Origin: an uncultured Roseateles sp.
GTDB taxonomy: Bacteria; Pseudomonadota; Gammaproteobacteria; Burkholderiales; Burkholderiaceae
Assembly (NCBI GenBank): GCA_946886855.1
Contig: CAMPJJ010000023.1
Coordinates: 1 to 60,295, forward strand
Length of the DNA: 60,295 bases
Reading direction: 5' to 3'
Part shown: positions 8,835 through 17,311 of the stretch, piece by piece
How the letters are laid out: each line of letters begins with the position of its first letter
Numbering within the stretch: the stretch's first letter is position 1
Program-made: the position numbers and the translations under genes
The notes under the pieces: generated by a model
The model's input: only the letters and a program-made list of their open reading frames with translations
Databases searched by the model: none
What the model was told of the DNA's origin: nothing

Positions 8835-9752
8835 TCACGACGCCTGCGCCACGCCCGCCTGCTTCAGCGCCTGCACGAGCAGCTTGGCCAGCACCTCGGC
8901 CTGGCTCGAAAGCCGATGCCCCTTGCGCGTGATCAGACCCAGCGTGCGGCTCACCTGCGGCCGGGTCAGCGGCACGCCGATCAGGTCCTTCGACGAGGTC
9001 CCGGTCAGCGCGAGCCGGGGAATCGCGCTGACGCCCAGCCCCGCCCGCACCAGCGCCAGCGCCCCTTCCACGTGATTCACCTCGACATGCGTCACCGGCC
9101 TGGCCTTGGCCTGCGCCACCGCGTTGTCCAGCAGCATCCGGTTGCCGCTGTCCGCCGCCAGCGAGATGAAGCGCTCGCCGACGAACTCCTCCCACCCGAC
9201 CGAGCGCAGCGTCGCCAGCCGGTGCCGCGCCGGCACCGCCAGGACGTAGCGCTCCTTCACGATGGCGCTGAAGTCGATCGACGGCTCCTGTGCGCCGAGG
9301 AAGTTGACGCCGAAGTCGGCCTGCTTCTCCACCACGGCCTTGAGCACCTGCGGCGCGCTGTGATCCAGCATCTTGATCCGGGTGTCCGGCTGCAGCTGCG
9401 CGAACCGCGCCAGCACCTCGGGCAGCAGGTGATTCGCCACCGACGGGATGCAGGCCACGGTCACCAATCCCGCCCGGCGCTCCGCCCGGTCGCCCACATC
9501 GGAGATCGCGTGCTGCAGCGCGGCCAGCGCCTCCCCCGCATGGGCCAGGAACTGCTCCCCGTCCTCGGTCAGGCTCACCCGCCGCGTCGTGCGGTCGAAG
9601 AGCCTCACGCCCAGCGCCTCCTCGATGCGGTCGATGCGCCGGCTCAGCGCCGACGGCGAGATGAACAGCGCCTCCGACGCCGCCCGGAAGTTCATCCGCT
9701 CCGCCACCGCGACGAAGGCGGCCAGCTCACCCAGATCGAAATTGATTCTCAT
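8835..9752 (-). CDS. LysR-family transcriptional regulator
   Basis: 305-residue LysR regulator with the winged HTH in about residues 1-65 (ASEALFISPSALSRRIDRIE) and a type 2 periplasmic-binding effector domain. It is divergent from a citrate-type MHS symporter at 9845, with 92 bp between starts, and upstream of the ModA-like binding protein on the same strand. This fits a small uptake regulon in which the regulator responds to an organic acid; the inducer is not evident from sequence. Confidence 0.93.
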   Translation of the reverse strand: MRINFDLGELAAFVAVAERMNFRAASEALFISPSALSRRIDRIEEALGVRLFDRTTRRVSLTEDGEQFLAHAGEALAALQHAISDVGDRAERRAGLVTVACIPSVANHLLPEVLARFAQLQPDTRIKMLDHSAPQVLKAVVEKQADFGVNFLGAQEPSIDFSAIVKERYVLAVPARHRLATLRSVGWEEFVGERFISLAADSGNRMLLDNAVAQAKARPVTHVEVNHVEGALALVRAGLGVSAIPRLALTGTSSKDLIGVPLTRPQVSRTLGLITRKGHRLSSQAEVLAKLLVQALKQAGVAQAS

Positions 9753-9844
9753 GGTGCATCAATCGTTCGGTTCTTTGCACTTCCCGCAACTTTGAAGGAA
9801 AAGCATGATGCCCCACAAGAGAAAAACCGATACCGGAGACTGAC
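9753..9844. promoter_or_regulatory. Divergent regulatory region, LysR / MHS symporter
   Basis: 92 bp shared 5' region. It is noticeably A/T rich around 9755-9835, and should contain both promoters and the LysR site. Individual boxes are not clear enough to mark. Confidence 0.5.
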
Positions 9845-11167
9845 ATGACCGCTCTGACCGCGTCGTCGACGACGCCGCCGCCGCCGCCGCCGCCGCTGCC
9901 CAGGATGCCCCGCCGCGCCGCCCTCGGCGCGGTGCTCCGCGTGACCAGCGGCAATTTCCTGGAGATGTTCGACTTCTTCCTCTACGGCTTCTACGCGACC
10001 GCCATCGCCCAGACCTTCTTCCCCACCGACAGCGAGTACCTCTCGCTGATGCTCACCTTCGTGACCTTCGGCGCGGGCTTCCTGATGCGGCCGCTGGGCG
10101 CGATCGTCCTCGGCGGCTACATCGACAGGATCGGCCGCCGCAAGGGCCTGATCCTGACCCTGGCCATCATGGCCTGCGGCACGGTGCTGATCGCCTTCAC
10201 GCCGGCCTACGCGACCATCGGCGTGCTGGCGCCTGTCCTCGTGCTGACCGGCCGCCTGCTGCAGGGGTTCTCCGCCGGGGTCGAACTGGGCGGCGTGTCG
10301 GTCTATCTCGCGGAGATGGCCACGCCCGGCCACAAGGGCTTCTACGTCAGCTGGCAGTCCGCCAGCCAGCAGGCCGCCATCATGGTCGCCGCCGCGCTGG
10401 GCTACGGCATCAGCCAATGGTTCTCCACCGCGCAGATCAGCGAGTGGGCCTGGCGCATCCCCTTCCTGATCGGCTCGCTGATCCTGCCCTTCGTGTTCCA
10501 GATCCGGCGCTCGCTCGTGGAGACGGATTCCTTCCTCGCCCGCAAGCACCACCCGTCGATCGGGGAGATCATCGCCTCCCTGCTGCGCAACTGGGCGCTG
10601 GTGGGCGCGGGGATGATGCTGGTCGTGATGACGACGGTGTCCTTCTACCTCATCACCGTCTACACGCCGACCTTCGGCAAGTCCGTCCTGCACCTGTCCG
10701 CCACCAGCGCGCTGCTGGTGACCTTCTGCGTCGGCCTGTCCAACTTCGTGTGGCTGCCGGTCATGGGCGCGGTGTCCGATCGCATCGGCCGCTGGCCGCT
10801 GCTGGTCGTCTTCAGCCTGCTCACGCTGCTGACCGCCTATCCGGCGATGTCCTGGCTGGTCCAGGCACCCAGCTTCGAGCGCATGCTCGGGGTCGAGCTC
10901 TGGCTGTCCTTCCTCTACGCCAGCTACAACGCCGCCACCATCGTCGCGCTCACGGAGATCATGCCGGTGGACGTGCGGACGACGGGGTTCTCCCTGGCCT
11001 ACAGCCTGGCCACGGCCATCTTCGGCGGCTTCACGCCGCTGGTCTCCACCTGGCTGATCCAGACCACCGGCGACAAGGCCGCGCCCGGTCTGTGGATGAG
11101 CGGCGCGGCGGCCGTCGGCCTGGCGGCCACGGCGCTGCTCTATCGCGGGATCGTCAAGGCGCGATGA
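9845..11167 (+). CDS. MHS-family MFS transporter, citrate/tricarballylate-type proton symporter
   Basis: 440-residue inner-membrane symporter of the metabolite:H+ symporter family. The sequence from about residue 35 ([18 protein letters not shown]) and the [10 protein letters not shown] motif A after helix 2 are typical of the CitA/TcuC citrate and tricarballylate carriers, as is [13 protein letters not shown]. About 12 helices are predicted. The N-terminus carries seven consecutive prolines (residues 11-17) before the first helix, which is unusual. Divergent from a LysR gene, its likely regulator. Citrate or a related tricarboxylate is the best guess. Confidence 0.9.
   Translation: MTALTASSTTPPPPPPPLPRMPRRAALGAVLRVTSGNFLEMFDFFLYGFYATAIAQTFFPTDSEYLSLMLTFVTFGAGFLMRPLGAIVLGGYIDRIGRRKGLILTLAIMACGTVLIAFTPAYATIGVLAPVLVLTGRLLQGFSAGVELGGVSVYLAEMATPGHKGFYVSWQSASQQAAIMVAAALGYGISQWFSTAQISEWAWRIPFLIGSLILPFVFQIRRSLVETDSFLARKHHPSIGEIIASLLRNWALVGAGMMLVVMTTVSFYLITVYTPTFGKSVLHLSATSALLVTFCVGLSNFVWLPVMGAVSDRIGRWPLLVVFSLLTLLTAYPAMSWLVQAPSFERMLGVELWLSFLYASYNAATIVALTEIMPVDVRTTGFSLAYSLATAIFGGFTPLVSTWLIQTTGDKAAPGLWMSGAAAVGLAATALLYRGIVKAR
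9875..9895 (+). repeat. In-frame CCG trinucleotide repeat (7 units)
   Basis: Seven exact CCG codons near the start of the MHS symporter gene encode Pro11-Pro17. Slippage would change the proline count without breaking the frame. Such polyproline runs are known to stall ribosomes and need elongation factor P. Confidence 0.9.
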
Positions 11168-11177
11168 GGGCGCGGCC

Positions 11178-11723
11178 TCAGGTCCGCAGCCGTGCCACCG
11201 CCCAGCCCACCGCCGGCCACGCGACGCGGCGGACGAGGAAGGAGCCCAGCGCCAGCACCGAGCCGACCAGGATCGGGAGGATGGGACCGAAGGTCCACGC
11301 CATGCCGAGGACGAATCCGAGCACGTACTCGGCGCGGTAGGTCGGCAGCACCACGCCGCTGAGCAGGATCGCCAGGAGGACGAGCGCGGCGTGATCGGGC
11401 GTCCCGAGGCTGAAAGCCACCGACAGCCCGATGCCCGCGGCGGCCGCACCCAGGGCGGCGATCAGGATCGTGCGTGTCGCCGAGGCGGACGTCGCCCGGC
11501 GCAGGAAGCGTCCGGAGAGGATCCAGGCCAGCGCGGGCAGGGCGACGAGGCCCCATCCGTTGGACACCGACGGCAGGTCGGGATTCGCGAGCAGGTGATG
11601 GCTGACGATGCCGCCGTGCGTCCACTGCCAGGCGAGATGCGCGAGCTCGAGCAGCGCGACCAGCATCGTGAGCAGCGCGCGGGTGCGGCGTGCGCCCGCG
11701 GCAGGGGTGAGGGCGACGGACAT
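11178..11723 (-). CDS. Small integral membrane protein of unknown function
   Basis: 181 residues if started at the ATG at 11723, which has an AGGAG site about 8 bp upstream; an open extension to 11837 lacks such a site. About five hydrophobic segments are visible, starting with LLTMLVALLELAHLAWQW, then two in the middle and two near the C-terminus. I do not recognise the family. It is convergent with the MHS symporter (10 bp between stops) and upstream of nothing on its own strand, so it is probably monocistronic. Function unknown. Confidence 0.7.
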   Translation of the reverse strand: MSVALTPAAGARRTRALLTMLVALLELAHLAWQWTHGGIVSHHLLANPDLPSVSNGWGLVALPALAWILSGRFLRRATSASATRTILIAALGAAAAGIGLSVAFSLGTPDHAALVLLAILLSGVVLPTYRAEYVLGFVLGMAWTFGPILPILVGSVLALGSFLVRRVAWPAVGWAVARLRT

Positions 11724-11881
11724 CGCGCGCTCCTGGAGTGGAAGGAGCGGCGATGGTCGGCGAGGGGGCCAGGCTTTGCCCGACGAAAGCGATGAGCTGT
11801 CGAATGCGTCGGATGGAACGGCGTCCGACGCGGTCACGGCGCCGGTGCACGCCCCTCCCGGACCATGAGCAGCTCAGGGGA

Positions 11882-12529
11882 TCAAACTGCTGGCGCCGTC
11901 TGCGTCGCCAACTTGCGGCGACGGCTGGCGCCGATCGCGAGCGCCAGGCCGAGGCCGGCCAGCGCGAGCGAACCGGGTTCCGGCACGTTGGCCGCGACCG
12001 TGCGCAGGTTGTCGATCATCACCCAGTCCGTGCTGCCGACGCTGGTCAGCTTGACGGACCCGATGGCGCTGCCGTTGCCGCTGGCGCCGATGAAGCCGGC
12101 GTAGTTGGAGGCCGCGGTCTGCGCCGCGATGTTCAGCGTCGACAGCAGCACGTTGTCCAGGTCGAAGACCTGCATGCGCCACGCCTGGTCCGCCGCGCCC
12201 CAGTTGAAGCCGAACGCCGACACCGCGGTGGTGAAGGTGAAGGTCAAGGTGCCCGGGGTGTAGAAGTTGGTCAGGTAGCGGCCAGAGGTCGCGTAGTAGC
12301 CGTCATACGCGTTGTCCACGGCCAGGCCGTTGGCCGTCGATGTCGAGATCGTCACGCCGCCGAAAATGCGCGAGGTGAAGCTGCCGGTGGCCGCGTTGTT
12401 GAAGTCGATGACGCCCGCGCCGGCCAGCGCCGGCACGTTGCTGGCGGTCAGCAGGGTGGGGGCGGCCTGGGCGGCGCCGACGGTCGCGAGCAGCGCCGCG
12501 ATCGTTCCAACGAAGGTGTTGATTTTCAT
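11882..12529 (-). CDS. PEP-CTERM sorting-domain exported protein
   Basis: 215-residue secreted or surface protein. The signal peptide is residues 1-22 (ends GAAQA). The middle is rich in Thr, Ser, Asn and aromatic residues, as in beta-sandwich extracellular proteins. The C-terminus has the full PEP-CTERM signal: VPEPGSLALAG, a hydrophobic helix, then a basic SRRRK cluster. In this system the tail is recognised by exosortase during export, often linked to exopolysaccharide; no exosortase is in the window. The ligand or role of the body is unknown. Confidence 0.9.
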   Translation of the reverse strand: MKINTFVGTIAALLATVGAAQAAPTLLTASNVPALAGAGVIDFNNAATGSFTSRIFGGVTISTSTANGLAVDNAYDGYYATSGRYLTNFYTPGTLTFTFTTAVSAFGFNWGAADQAWRMQVFDLDNVLLSTLNIAAQTAASNYAGFIGASGNGSAIGSVKLTSVGSTDWVMIDNLRTVAANVPEPGSLALAGLGLALAIGASRRRKLATQTAPAV

Positions 12530-12767
12530 CTTGGGAACTCAATGGGAGGTGCCGTCACGACGGGTCGCCGTGACGTGCTCGCATCTTGGCGGCGAGGCCG
12601 CGCCCGCGAACCGCCCTCGCCCCCGTGGCCGAGGGGGCGCAGATCGCGCGATTCGAGCGCGGCGTGCGCAGTCGTGAATTAGTGCCCAGTCCCCGGACGG
12701 CTGATCAGCGGTCGCCGCGGGGGTCTGCGGCGACGGGTGGAGGCGATCTCCCTTGTTGTCGCGGCAC

Positions 12768-12790
12768 GGCGCGGCGCGGCGCGGCGCGGC
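12768..12790. repeat. GGCGC pentamer tandem repeat
   Basis: Four uninterrupted GGCGC units plus GGC lie in the 266 bp gap between the PEP-CTERM gene start (12529) and the end of the hemolysin III gene (12796), a few bases after the latter's stop on its own strand. The rest of the gap holds an imperfect GC hairpin near 12612-12640 and no gene that I can support. Confidence 0.8.
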
Positions 12791-12795
12791 CGGCA

Positions 12796-13410
12796 TCAAG
12801 GCAGCACGCAGTGCGCCACGGCGCCGAAGTGACATCCGCTGCCCGCCACGACGAACAGATGCCAGATGCCGTGGGCGTGCCGGCTGCAGCGCGGATTGGC
12901 GAAGAAGTAGGTCCCGGCGGTGTAGGCGCCGGCCCCGGCGACGAAGAGCGTGACGCAGGCCGCCGGCAGGTCCTGCAGCGCGGGGATGCAGACCATGGTG
13001 GCCAGCCAGCCGAGCGCCAGATACACCTTGAGCATCGGTCGCTCGATGTCGCCCCACACGGTGCGGCGGATGCCCCACAGCGCCACGAGCCAGACGGCCG
13101 CCAACGCCACCCAGCGCAGCCAACCGTCGCCGGTCAGGACCGCGAAGGGCGTCATCGTCCCGGCGATCAGCAGGAAGATGGCGCAGTGGTCCAGGCGGAC
13201 CCAGAGGCGTTGGCGCGGGCCCCGGATGCTGTGGCAGAGGGTCGAGGCCGCGAACAGCGCGATGAGGGCCGCGCCGAAGACGCAGACGACGGCGATGCGC
13301 CGCGCGCTGCCCGTGCCCAGCGCCTGAAGCGCCAGCCACCCGACGGCGGGAAGGGCCGCCAGCAGTCCCAGGAAATGGGTGCCGGCGTTCAAGCGTTCGC
13401 CTGGGTACAT
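12796..13410 (-). CDS. trhA: Hemolysin III / PAQR-family membrane protein
   Basis: 204-residue polytopic inner-membrane protein with seven predicted helices. The conserved family pieces are visible: AASTLCHS in the second helix region, LDHCAIFLLIAGTMTPF, and the C-terminal GIWHLFVVAGSGCHF with the paired histidines of the predicted metal site. The ATG at 13410 has a GGAGG site and gives the normal length. Members influence membrane-lipid homeostasis (TrhA) or were named hemolysin III from Bacillus cereus; hydrolase activity of the alkaline ceramidase type is suspected. The 176 bp to ribA upstream contain no gene. Confidence 0.9.
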   Translation of the reverse strand: MYPGERLNAGTHFLGLLAALPAVGWLALQALGTGSARRIAVVCVFGAALIALFAASTLCHSIRGPRQRLWVRLDHCAIFLLIAGTMTPFAVLTGDGWLRWVALAAVWLVALWGIRRTVWGDIERPMLKVYLALGWLATMVCIPALQDLPAACVTLFVAGAGAYTAGTYFFANPRCSRHAHGIWHLFVVAGSGCHFGAVAHCVLP

Positions 13411-13586
13411 CGCCGCCTCCAGCGTCAAGGGAGCACCGAGCGTAGTCAGGTCGTGTGACAGCTGACAGCGCTGCAGACCGGAGCGATCGCGCGCCCCATG
13501 CCTGTGGCGATCGGTCGGACCGGCTGACGCGGCCTCAGGGCTGCTCGCAGTGCAGGCCCGCCACGCCCAGCGTGCGGGCAACCGCA

Positions 13587-14210
13587 TCACTCCAGGTAGT
13601 GCCCCATCCGCTTGCGCTTGGTCTCGAGGTAGCGCTCGTTGTGCGGGTTCGCGGCGATGCGCAGCGGCACCAGCGCTTCGACCTCGACGCCGCCCGCCAC
13701 CAGCGCGTCGCGCTTCTGCGGGTTGTTGGTGATGAGCCGCACGCTCTTCACCCCCAGCAGGCACAGGATGTCGATGGCGTCGGCGTAGTCGCGCTCGTCC
13801 TCGGCATGGCCCAGGCGCAGGTTGGCGTCGATGGTGTCGACGCCGGCTTCCTGCAGCGCGTAGGCGCGCAGCTTCTCGACCAGGCCGATGCCGCGTCCCT
13901 CATGGCCGCGCATGTAGATGACGATGCCGCCCTCGTCCTTCAGCAGGTCCAGCGCACCCTGCAGCTGCGGACCGCAGTCGCAGCGCAGCGACTGGAAGAC
14001 GTCGCCCGTCAGGCATTCGCTGTGCACGCGCAGCAGGCCGCCGCGCTCCTGCAGCGGACCGACCGACAGCACCAGGTGCTCCGAGCCCGTCGCCGGGCTG
14101 CGGAAGGCCCGCGCCTGGAAGTCGCCCAGCGTGGACGGCAGGTGCACCACTTCCCACTCGGTCGCCCCTTGCGTCCCCAACGGGATCTTCTCGCAGTGAT
14201 TCACAGCCAT
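13587..14210 (-). CDS. ribA: GTP cyclohydrolase II
   Basis: First step of riboflavin synthesis: opens the imidazole ring of GTP, releasing formate and pyrophosphate, in the cytoplasm. 207 residues, the normal size for a stand-alone RibA. The zinc-binding cysteines appear in SECLTGDVFQSLRCDCGPQL, and the active-site segment MRGHEGRGIGL and the GVKSVRLITNNPQK motif are intact. There is no fused RibB domain and no other rib gene in the window, and I see no FMN riboswitch pattern upstream. Confidence 0.97.
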   Translation of the reverse strand: MAVNHCEKIPLGTQGATEWEVVHLPSTLGDFQARAFRSPATGSEHLVLSVGPLQERGGLLRVHSECLTGDVFQSLRCDCGPQLQGALDLLKDEGGIVIYMRGHEGRGIGLVEKLRAYALQEAGVDTIDANLRLGHAEDERDYADAIDILCLLGVKSVRLITNNPQKRDALVAGGVEVEALVPLRIAANPHNERYLETKRKRMGHYLE

Positions 14211-14439
14211 CTCTCCAGCTTCGCGCCGGCGCCCTCGCGGGCCGCCGGGTGGCGTCGTTCATTCGGTCGGTCGTTCGTGTCGTGCGATGCGCGCCCGCCG
14301 GATCGGCGGCGCGCACGTGCAAGGGCAGCAATTTAACCCGTCTCAGGGAAAACGCGCTGTCCCGGCGTGGAGAGGCCTCTCGGTCCCAGGGGCGTGGGCA
14401 TGCAAAATCGGCCGCACCGACACCGCCCCTGGGACGCCC
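14211..14439. promoter_or_regulatory. Divergent region between ribA and M14 peptidase gene
   Basis: 229 bp between divergent starts, with a less GC-rich centre near 14325-14350 where the promoters probably lie. No conserved RNA element was recognised; in particular the FMN aptamer core is absent. Confidence 0.4.
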
Positions 14440-16185
14440 ATGACCGCTCTCCCGCCCGACGCCGCGCCCGCGCCGGATCCATCGATCCCGATGCTGCCGA
14501 CCCCGCGCTTCGACGAGTTCCCGCGCTACGACGCGCTCACGCAACTGCTGTTCAGCTATGCGCAGGCCCGTCCCAACCTGGTGTCGGTGCGGTCCATCGG
14601 CAAGAGCTTCGAAGGCCGCGAGATCTGGGCCCTCATCCTGACCAACACCGCCACCGGCAGCGACGTCGAGAAGCCCGCCTTCTGGCTCGACGGCAACATC
14701 CACGCCGCCGAGCTGACCGCCTGCACGACCTGCCTGTACTACCTGCACGACCTGCTGGCCAGGTACGGCAGCGACCCGCAGGTCACCCACCTGCTGGACA
14801 CGCGCACGATCTACATGGTGCCGCGCCTGAACCCGGACGGCGCCGAGCTCGCGCTGGCCGACCGGCCGCGCCACATCCGCTCGTCGACGCGGCCGTACCC
14901 GTTCGACGAGGAGCCGGTGGAAGGCCTCAGCGTGGAGGACATCGACGGCGACGGCCGCATCCTGACGATGCGCATCGCCGATCCGCACGGCGGCTACAAG
15001 AAGCATCCGGACGATCCGCGGCTGATGGTCCCGCGCCAGCCCGGCGAATTCGGCGGCGAGTACTACCGCCTGATGCCCGAAGGGCTGGTGATCAACCACG
15101 ACGGCTTCAGCATCAAGGTCAACCGCGACATCGAAGGCCTGGACCTGAACCGCAACTTTCCCGCCGGCTGGCGGCAGGAGTTCGAGCAGGTCGGCGCCGG
15201 TCCGTACCCGACCAGCGAGCCCGAGGTGCGGGCGATGGTGGACTTCATGGTCGCCCATCCCAACATCGGCGCGGCGATCAGCTTCCACACGCACAGCGGC
15301 GTGATCCTGCGGCCTTGCGGCACGCGCAGCGACGACGAGATGCCGCCCGAGGACCTCTGGGCCTTCCAGCGTTTCTCCAAGCTCGGCGAGCAGCACACCG
15401 GCTATCCGGCGGTGAGCATCTGGCACGAGTTCAAGTACCACCCGAAGGAAGTCATCACCGGGACGCAGGACTGGGTGTACGAGCATCTGGGCGCGCTGTT
15501 CTGGGTGGTGGAGCTGTGGTCGCCCAACAAGGAGGCCGGCATCACCGGCTACAAGTGGATCGACTGGTTCCGCGACCACCCGGTCGAGGACGACCTCAAG
15601 CTGCTGAAGTGGAGCGACGAGCACTGCGGCGGCCAGGCGCATGTCGAGTGGACCGCGTTCATGCATCCGCAGCTGGGGCCGGTGGAGATCGGCGGCTGGG
15701 ACAAGATGAACTTCTGGCGCAACCCGCCGCCGCACCTGCGCGAGCGCGAGGCCGCGCGCTTCCCGGCGTGGATGAACCAGATCGCGTTGAGCCTGCCGAA
15801 GCTGGAGCTGCTGCGCACGGAGGTGCGGGCGCTGGGGCCGGACACCTGGCGCGTGCGCATGGCGGTGGGCAACAGCGGCTGGCTGCCGGCCTATGTGACC
15901 AAGCAGGCGCTGGCGCGCAAGCAGACGCGCGGCGTGATGTTCGAAATCTTCCTGCCGGTGGATCCGGAGGTCGGGCTGGTCAGCGGCAAGCCGCGCATGG
16001 AAGGGCCGCAGCTCGAAGGGCATGCGCCGAAGCAGACGCAACTGGCCTTCCTGCCGGAGCGTGACATCACCGGCGATCGCGCCTACGGCGAGTGGGTGGT
16101 GAGGGCGCCGCAAGGCACGCGCCTGAGCCTGGTCGCGTGGGCGGATCGGGCGGGCACTGTGAGAACCGAAGTCACGCTCGATTGA
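14440..16185 (+). CDS. M14-family zinc carboxypeptidase
   Basis: 581-residue metallocarboxypeptidase-like protein. The zinc site is suggested by DGNIHAAEL (His and Glu) and the later SFHTHSG histidine; the general-base glutamate is probably in VVELWSPNK. The peptidase part covers about residues 20-370 and is followed by a C-terminal beta-rich region of about 180 residues. No signal peptide is seen at the ATG at 14440, so a cytoplasmic place is likely; a longer start at 14287 gives no signal peptide either. Divergent from ribA. Substrate not known; peptidoglycan peptides or oligopeptides are possible. Confidence 0.87.
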   Translation: MTALPPDAAPAPDPSIPMLPTPRFDEFPRYDALTQLLFSYAQARPNLVSVRSIGKSFEGREIWALILTNTATGSDVEKPAFWLDGNIHAAELTACTTCLYYLHDLLARYGSDPQVTHLLDTRTIYMVPRLNPDGAELALADRPRHIRSSTRPYPFDEEPVEGLSVEDIDGDGRILTMRIADPHGGYKKHPDDPRLMVPRQPGEFGGEYYRLMPEGLVINHDGFSIKVNRDIEGLDLNRNFPAGWRQEFEQVGAGPYPTSEPEVRAMVDFMVAHPNIGAAISFHTHSGVILRPCGTRSDDEMPPEDLWAFQRFSKLGEQHTGYPAVSIWHEFKYHPKEVITGTQDWVYEHLGALFWVVELWSPNKEAGITGYKWIDWFRDHPVEDDLKLLKWSDEHCGGQAHVEWTAFMHPQLGPVEIGGWDKMNFWRNPPPHLREREAARFPAWMNQIALSLPKLELLRTEVRALGPDTWRVRMAVGNSGWLPAYVTKQALARKQTRGVMFEIFLPVDPEVGLVSGKPRMEGPQLEGHAPKQTQLAFLPERDITGDRAYGEWVVRAPQGTRLSLVAWADRAGTVRTEVTLD

Positions 16186-16221
16186 CGCTCGCGCCCCTGC
16201 AACGACCGCCAGCGGCCGAGG

Positions 16222-16923
16222 TCAGTGCCGCGGTTCGTTCTTGTCCTGCTCGGCGGCGGCCAGGACCGCCTCGCGCCAGAGACGCGCCGGAATGAAGGTC
16301 CGCAGTTGCTCCATCGCGCGCTCGATGAGCGCCGGGTGCAGTTCATGGCCGACATGCGGGAGCACGTCCGCCGTGATGTCCGCGCCCAGCGCCATCAGCT
16401 CGCGCGCCGCGTTGAGCAGCGCGGGGTAGGGCAGCTCGCTGTCGTCCTTGCCATGCAGCAGATGGATGGAGACATCCTTCGGCGCATGCTGCGGCCAATA
16501 GGCAAACGCGCCGCCGAAGGCGAGCACGCGACCCGCCAGCTGCTCCTCCTGCTGCAGCGCTTCCAGCGCCAGGATCGCGCCCTGCGAGAACCCGCCCAGC
16601 GCCACCCGGCCCCACTCGAGATCGAGCTTCTCCGCCCAGCCGCGCACCAGCGCGACCAGGGACGGCACCGCCGCGCTCAGGCGCAGCGCCCGGAGCGTGT
16701 CGTCACCCTGCTCGGAGTACCACTGGAAGCCCGCCCCGCCGCCCGGGATCGCGTCGAAGGGCTCGAAACCCTGCAGCAGCACCAGCGCGGCGCGCGGGTA
16801 CTGGCGGTGCAGCGCCTCCGCCAGCGGTCGCATCTGTTCAGCATCGGCGCCGGCGCCGTGCAGCAGCACGAACAGCAGATCGGGCGCTCCGTCCTGGGGG
16901 AGCAGCACATGGGCTTGGGTCAT
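16222..16923 (-). CDS. ypfH: Carboxylesterase of the YpfH/phospholipase-carboxylesterase family
   Basis: 233-residue cytoplasmic alpha/beta hydrolase. The nucleophile elbow is GFSQG with Ser113; the acid is probably in LHGKDD and the catalytic His in PHVGHELHP. The oxyanion segment LLHGAGAD is typical for this family, which hydrolyses short acyl esters. It starts 16 bp after the thioredoxin-like gene stop, so it is probably the last gene of the regulator-kinase-thioredoxin-esterase run. Natural substrate unknown. Confidence 0.88.
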   Translation of the reverse strand: MTQAHVLLPQDGAPDLLFVLLHGAGADAEQMRPLAEALHRQYPRAALVLLQGFEPFDAIPGGGAGFQWYSEQGDDTLRALRLSAAVPSLVALVRGWAEKLDLEWGRVALGGFSQGAILALEALQQEEQLAGRVLAFGGAFAYWPQHAPKDVSIHLLHGKDDSELPYPALLNAARELMALGADITADVLPHVGHELHPALIERAMEQLRTFIPARLWREAVLAAAEQDKNEPRH

Positions 16924-16939
16924 GGGGCGCGATTGTCCG

Positions 16940-17278
16940 TCACGTGTTGTCGATGCGCTCCAGCGCGGCCCGGATATCCGCAGCGCTCGTGGGCCTGACC
17001 AGGCGCTCCACCTCCTGCCCGTTGCGCATGAAGATCAGCGTCGGCCACAGCTTGACCTTGAACGATCGGCCCAGCGCCTGGCCCTTGCCGTCCTCGACCT
17101 TGATGTGCTGCACCATCGCGTGCCGGCCGTCGAACGCCTGCGCCAGCAGCGGCTGCGCCGCCTCGCAGATGGGGCACCACGAGGCGCCGAACTCGACCAG
17201 CAGCGGATGTTCCTTCGACAGCGTGTCGACGGCGTCGCGGATCGGCTCGGTCAGCGCGTAATGGGGATTCATCGGCAT
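16940..17278 (-). CDS. Thioredoxin-like protein
   Basis: 112-residue protein with one thioredoxin fold and the redox motif WCPIC (Cys35, Cys38) in place of the classical WCGPC. The cis-proline is in LWPTLIF. No signal peptide, hence cytoplasmic. The Pro-Ile pair between the cysteines suggests a redox potential different from that of housekeeping thioredoxin. It follows the histidine kinase gene by 33 bp and precedes the esterase by 16 bp, so it may be cotranscribed with the two-component pair. Confidence 0.88.
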   Translation of the reverse strand: MPMNPHYALTEPIRDAVDTLSKEHPLLVEFGASWCPICEAAQPLLAQAFDGRHAMVQHIKVEDGKGQALGRSFKVKLWPTLIFMRNGQEVERLVRPTSAADIRAALERIDNT

Positions 17279-17311
17279 GAAGACCTCCTTGTCGATTGAG
17301 GGGGGAGCCGG

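Noticed and set aside
14211..14439. FMN riboswitch upstream of ribA
   Set aside because: The conserved aptamer core (AGGG..CGGGG and the CCGGCGG string) is not present on the ribA strand.
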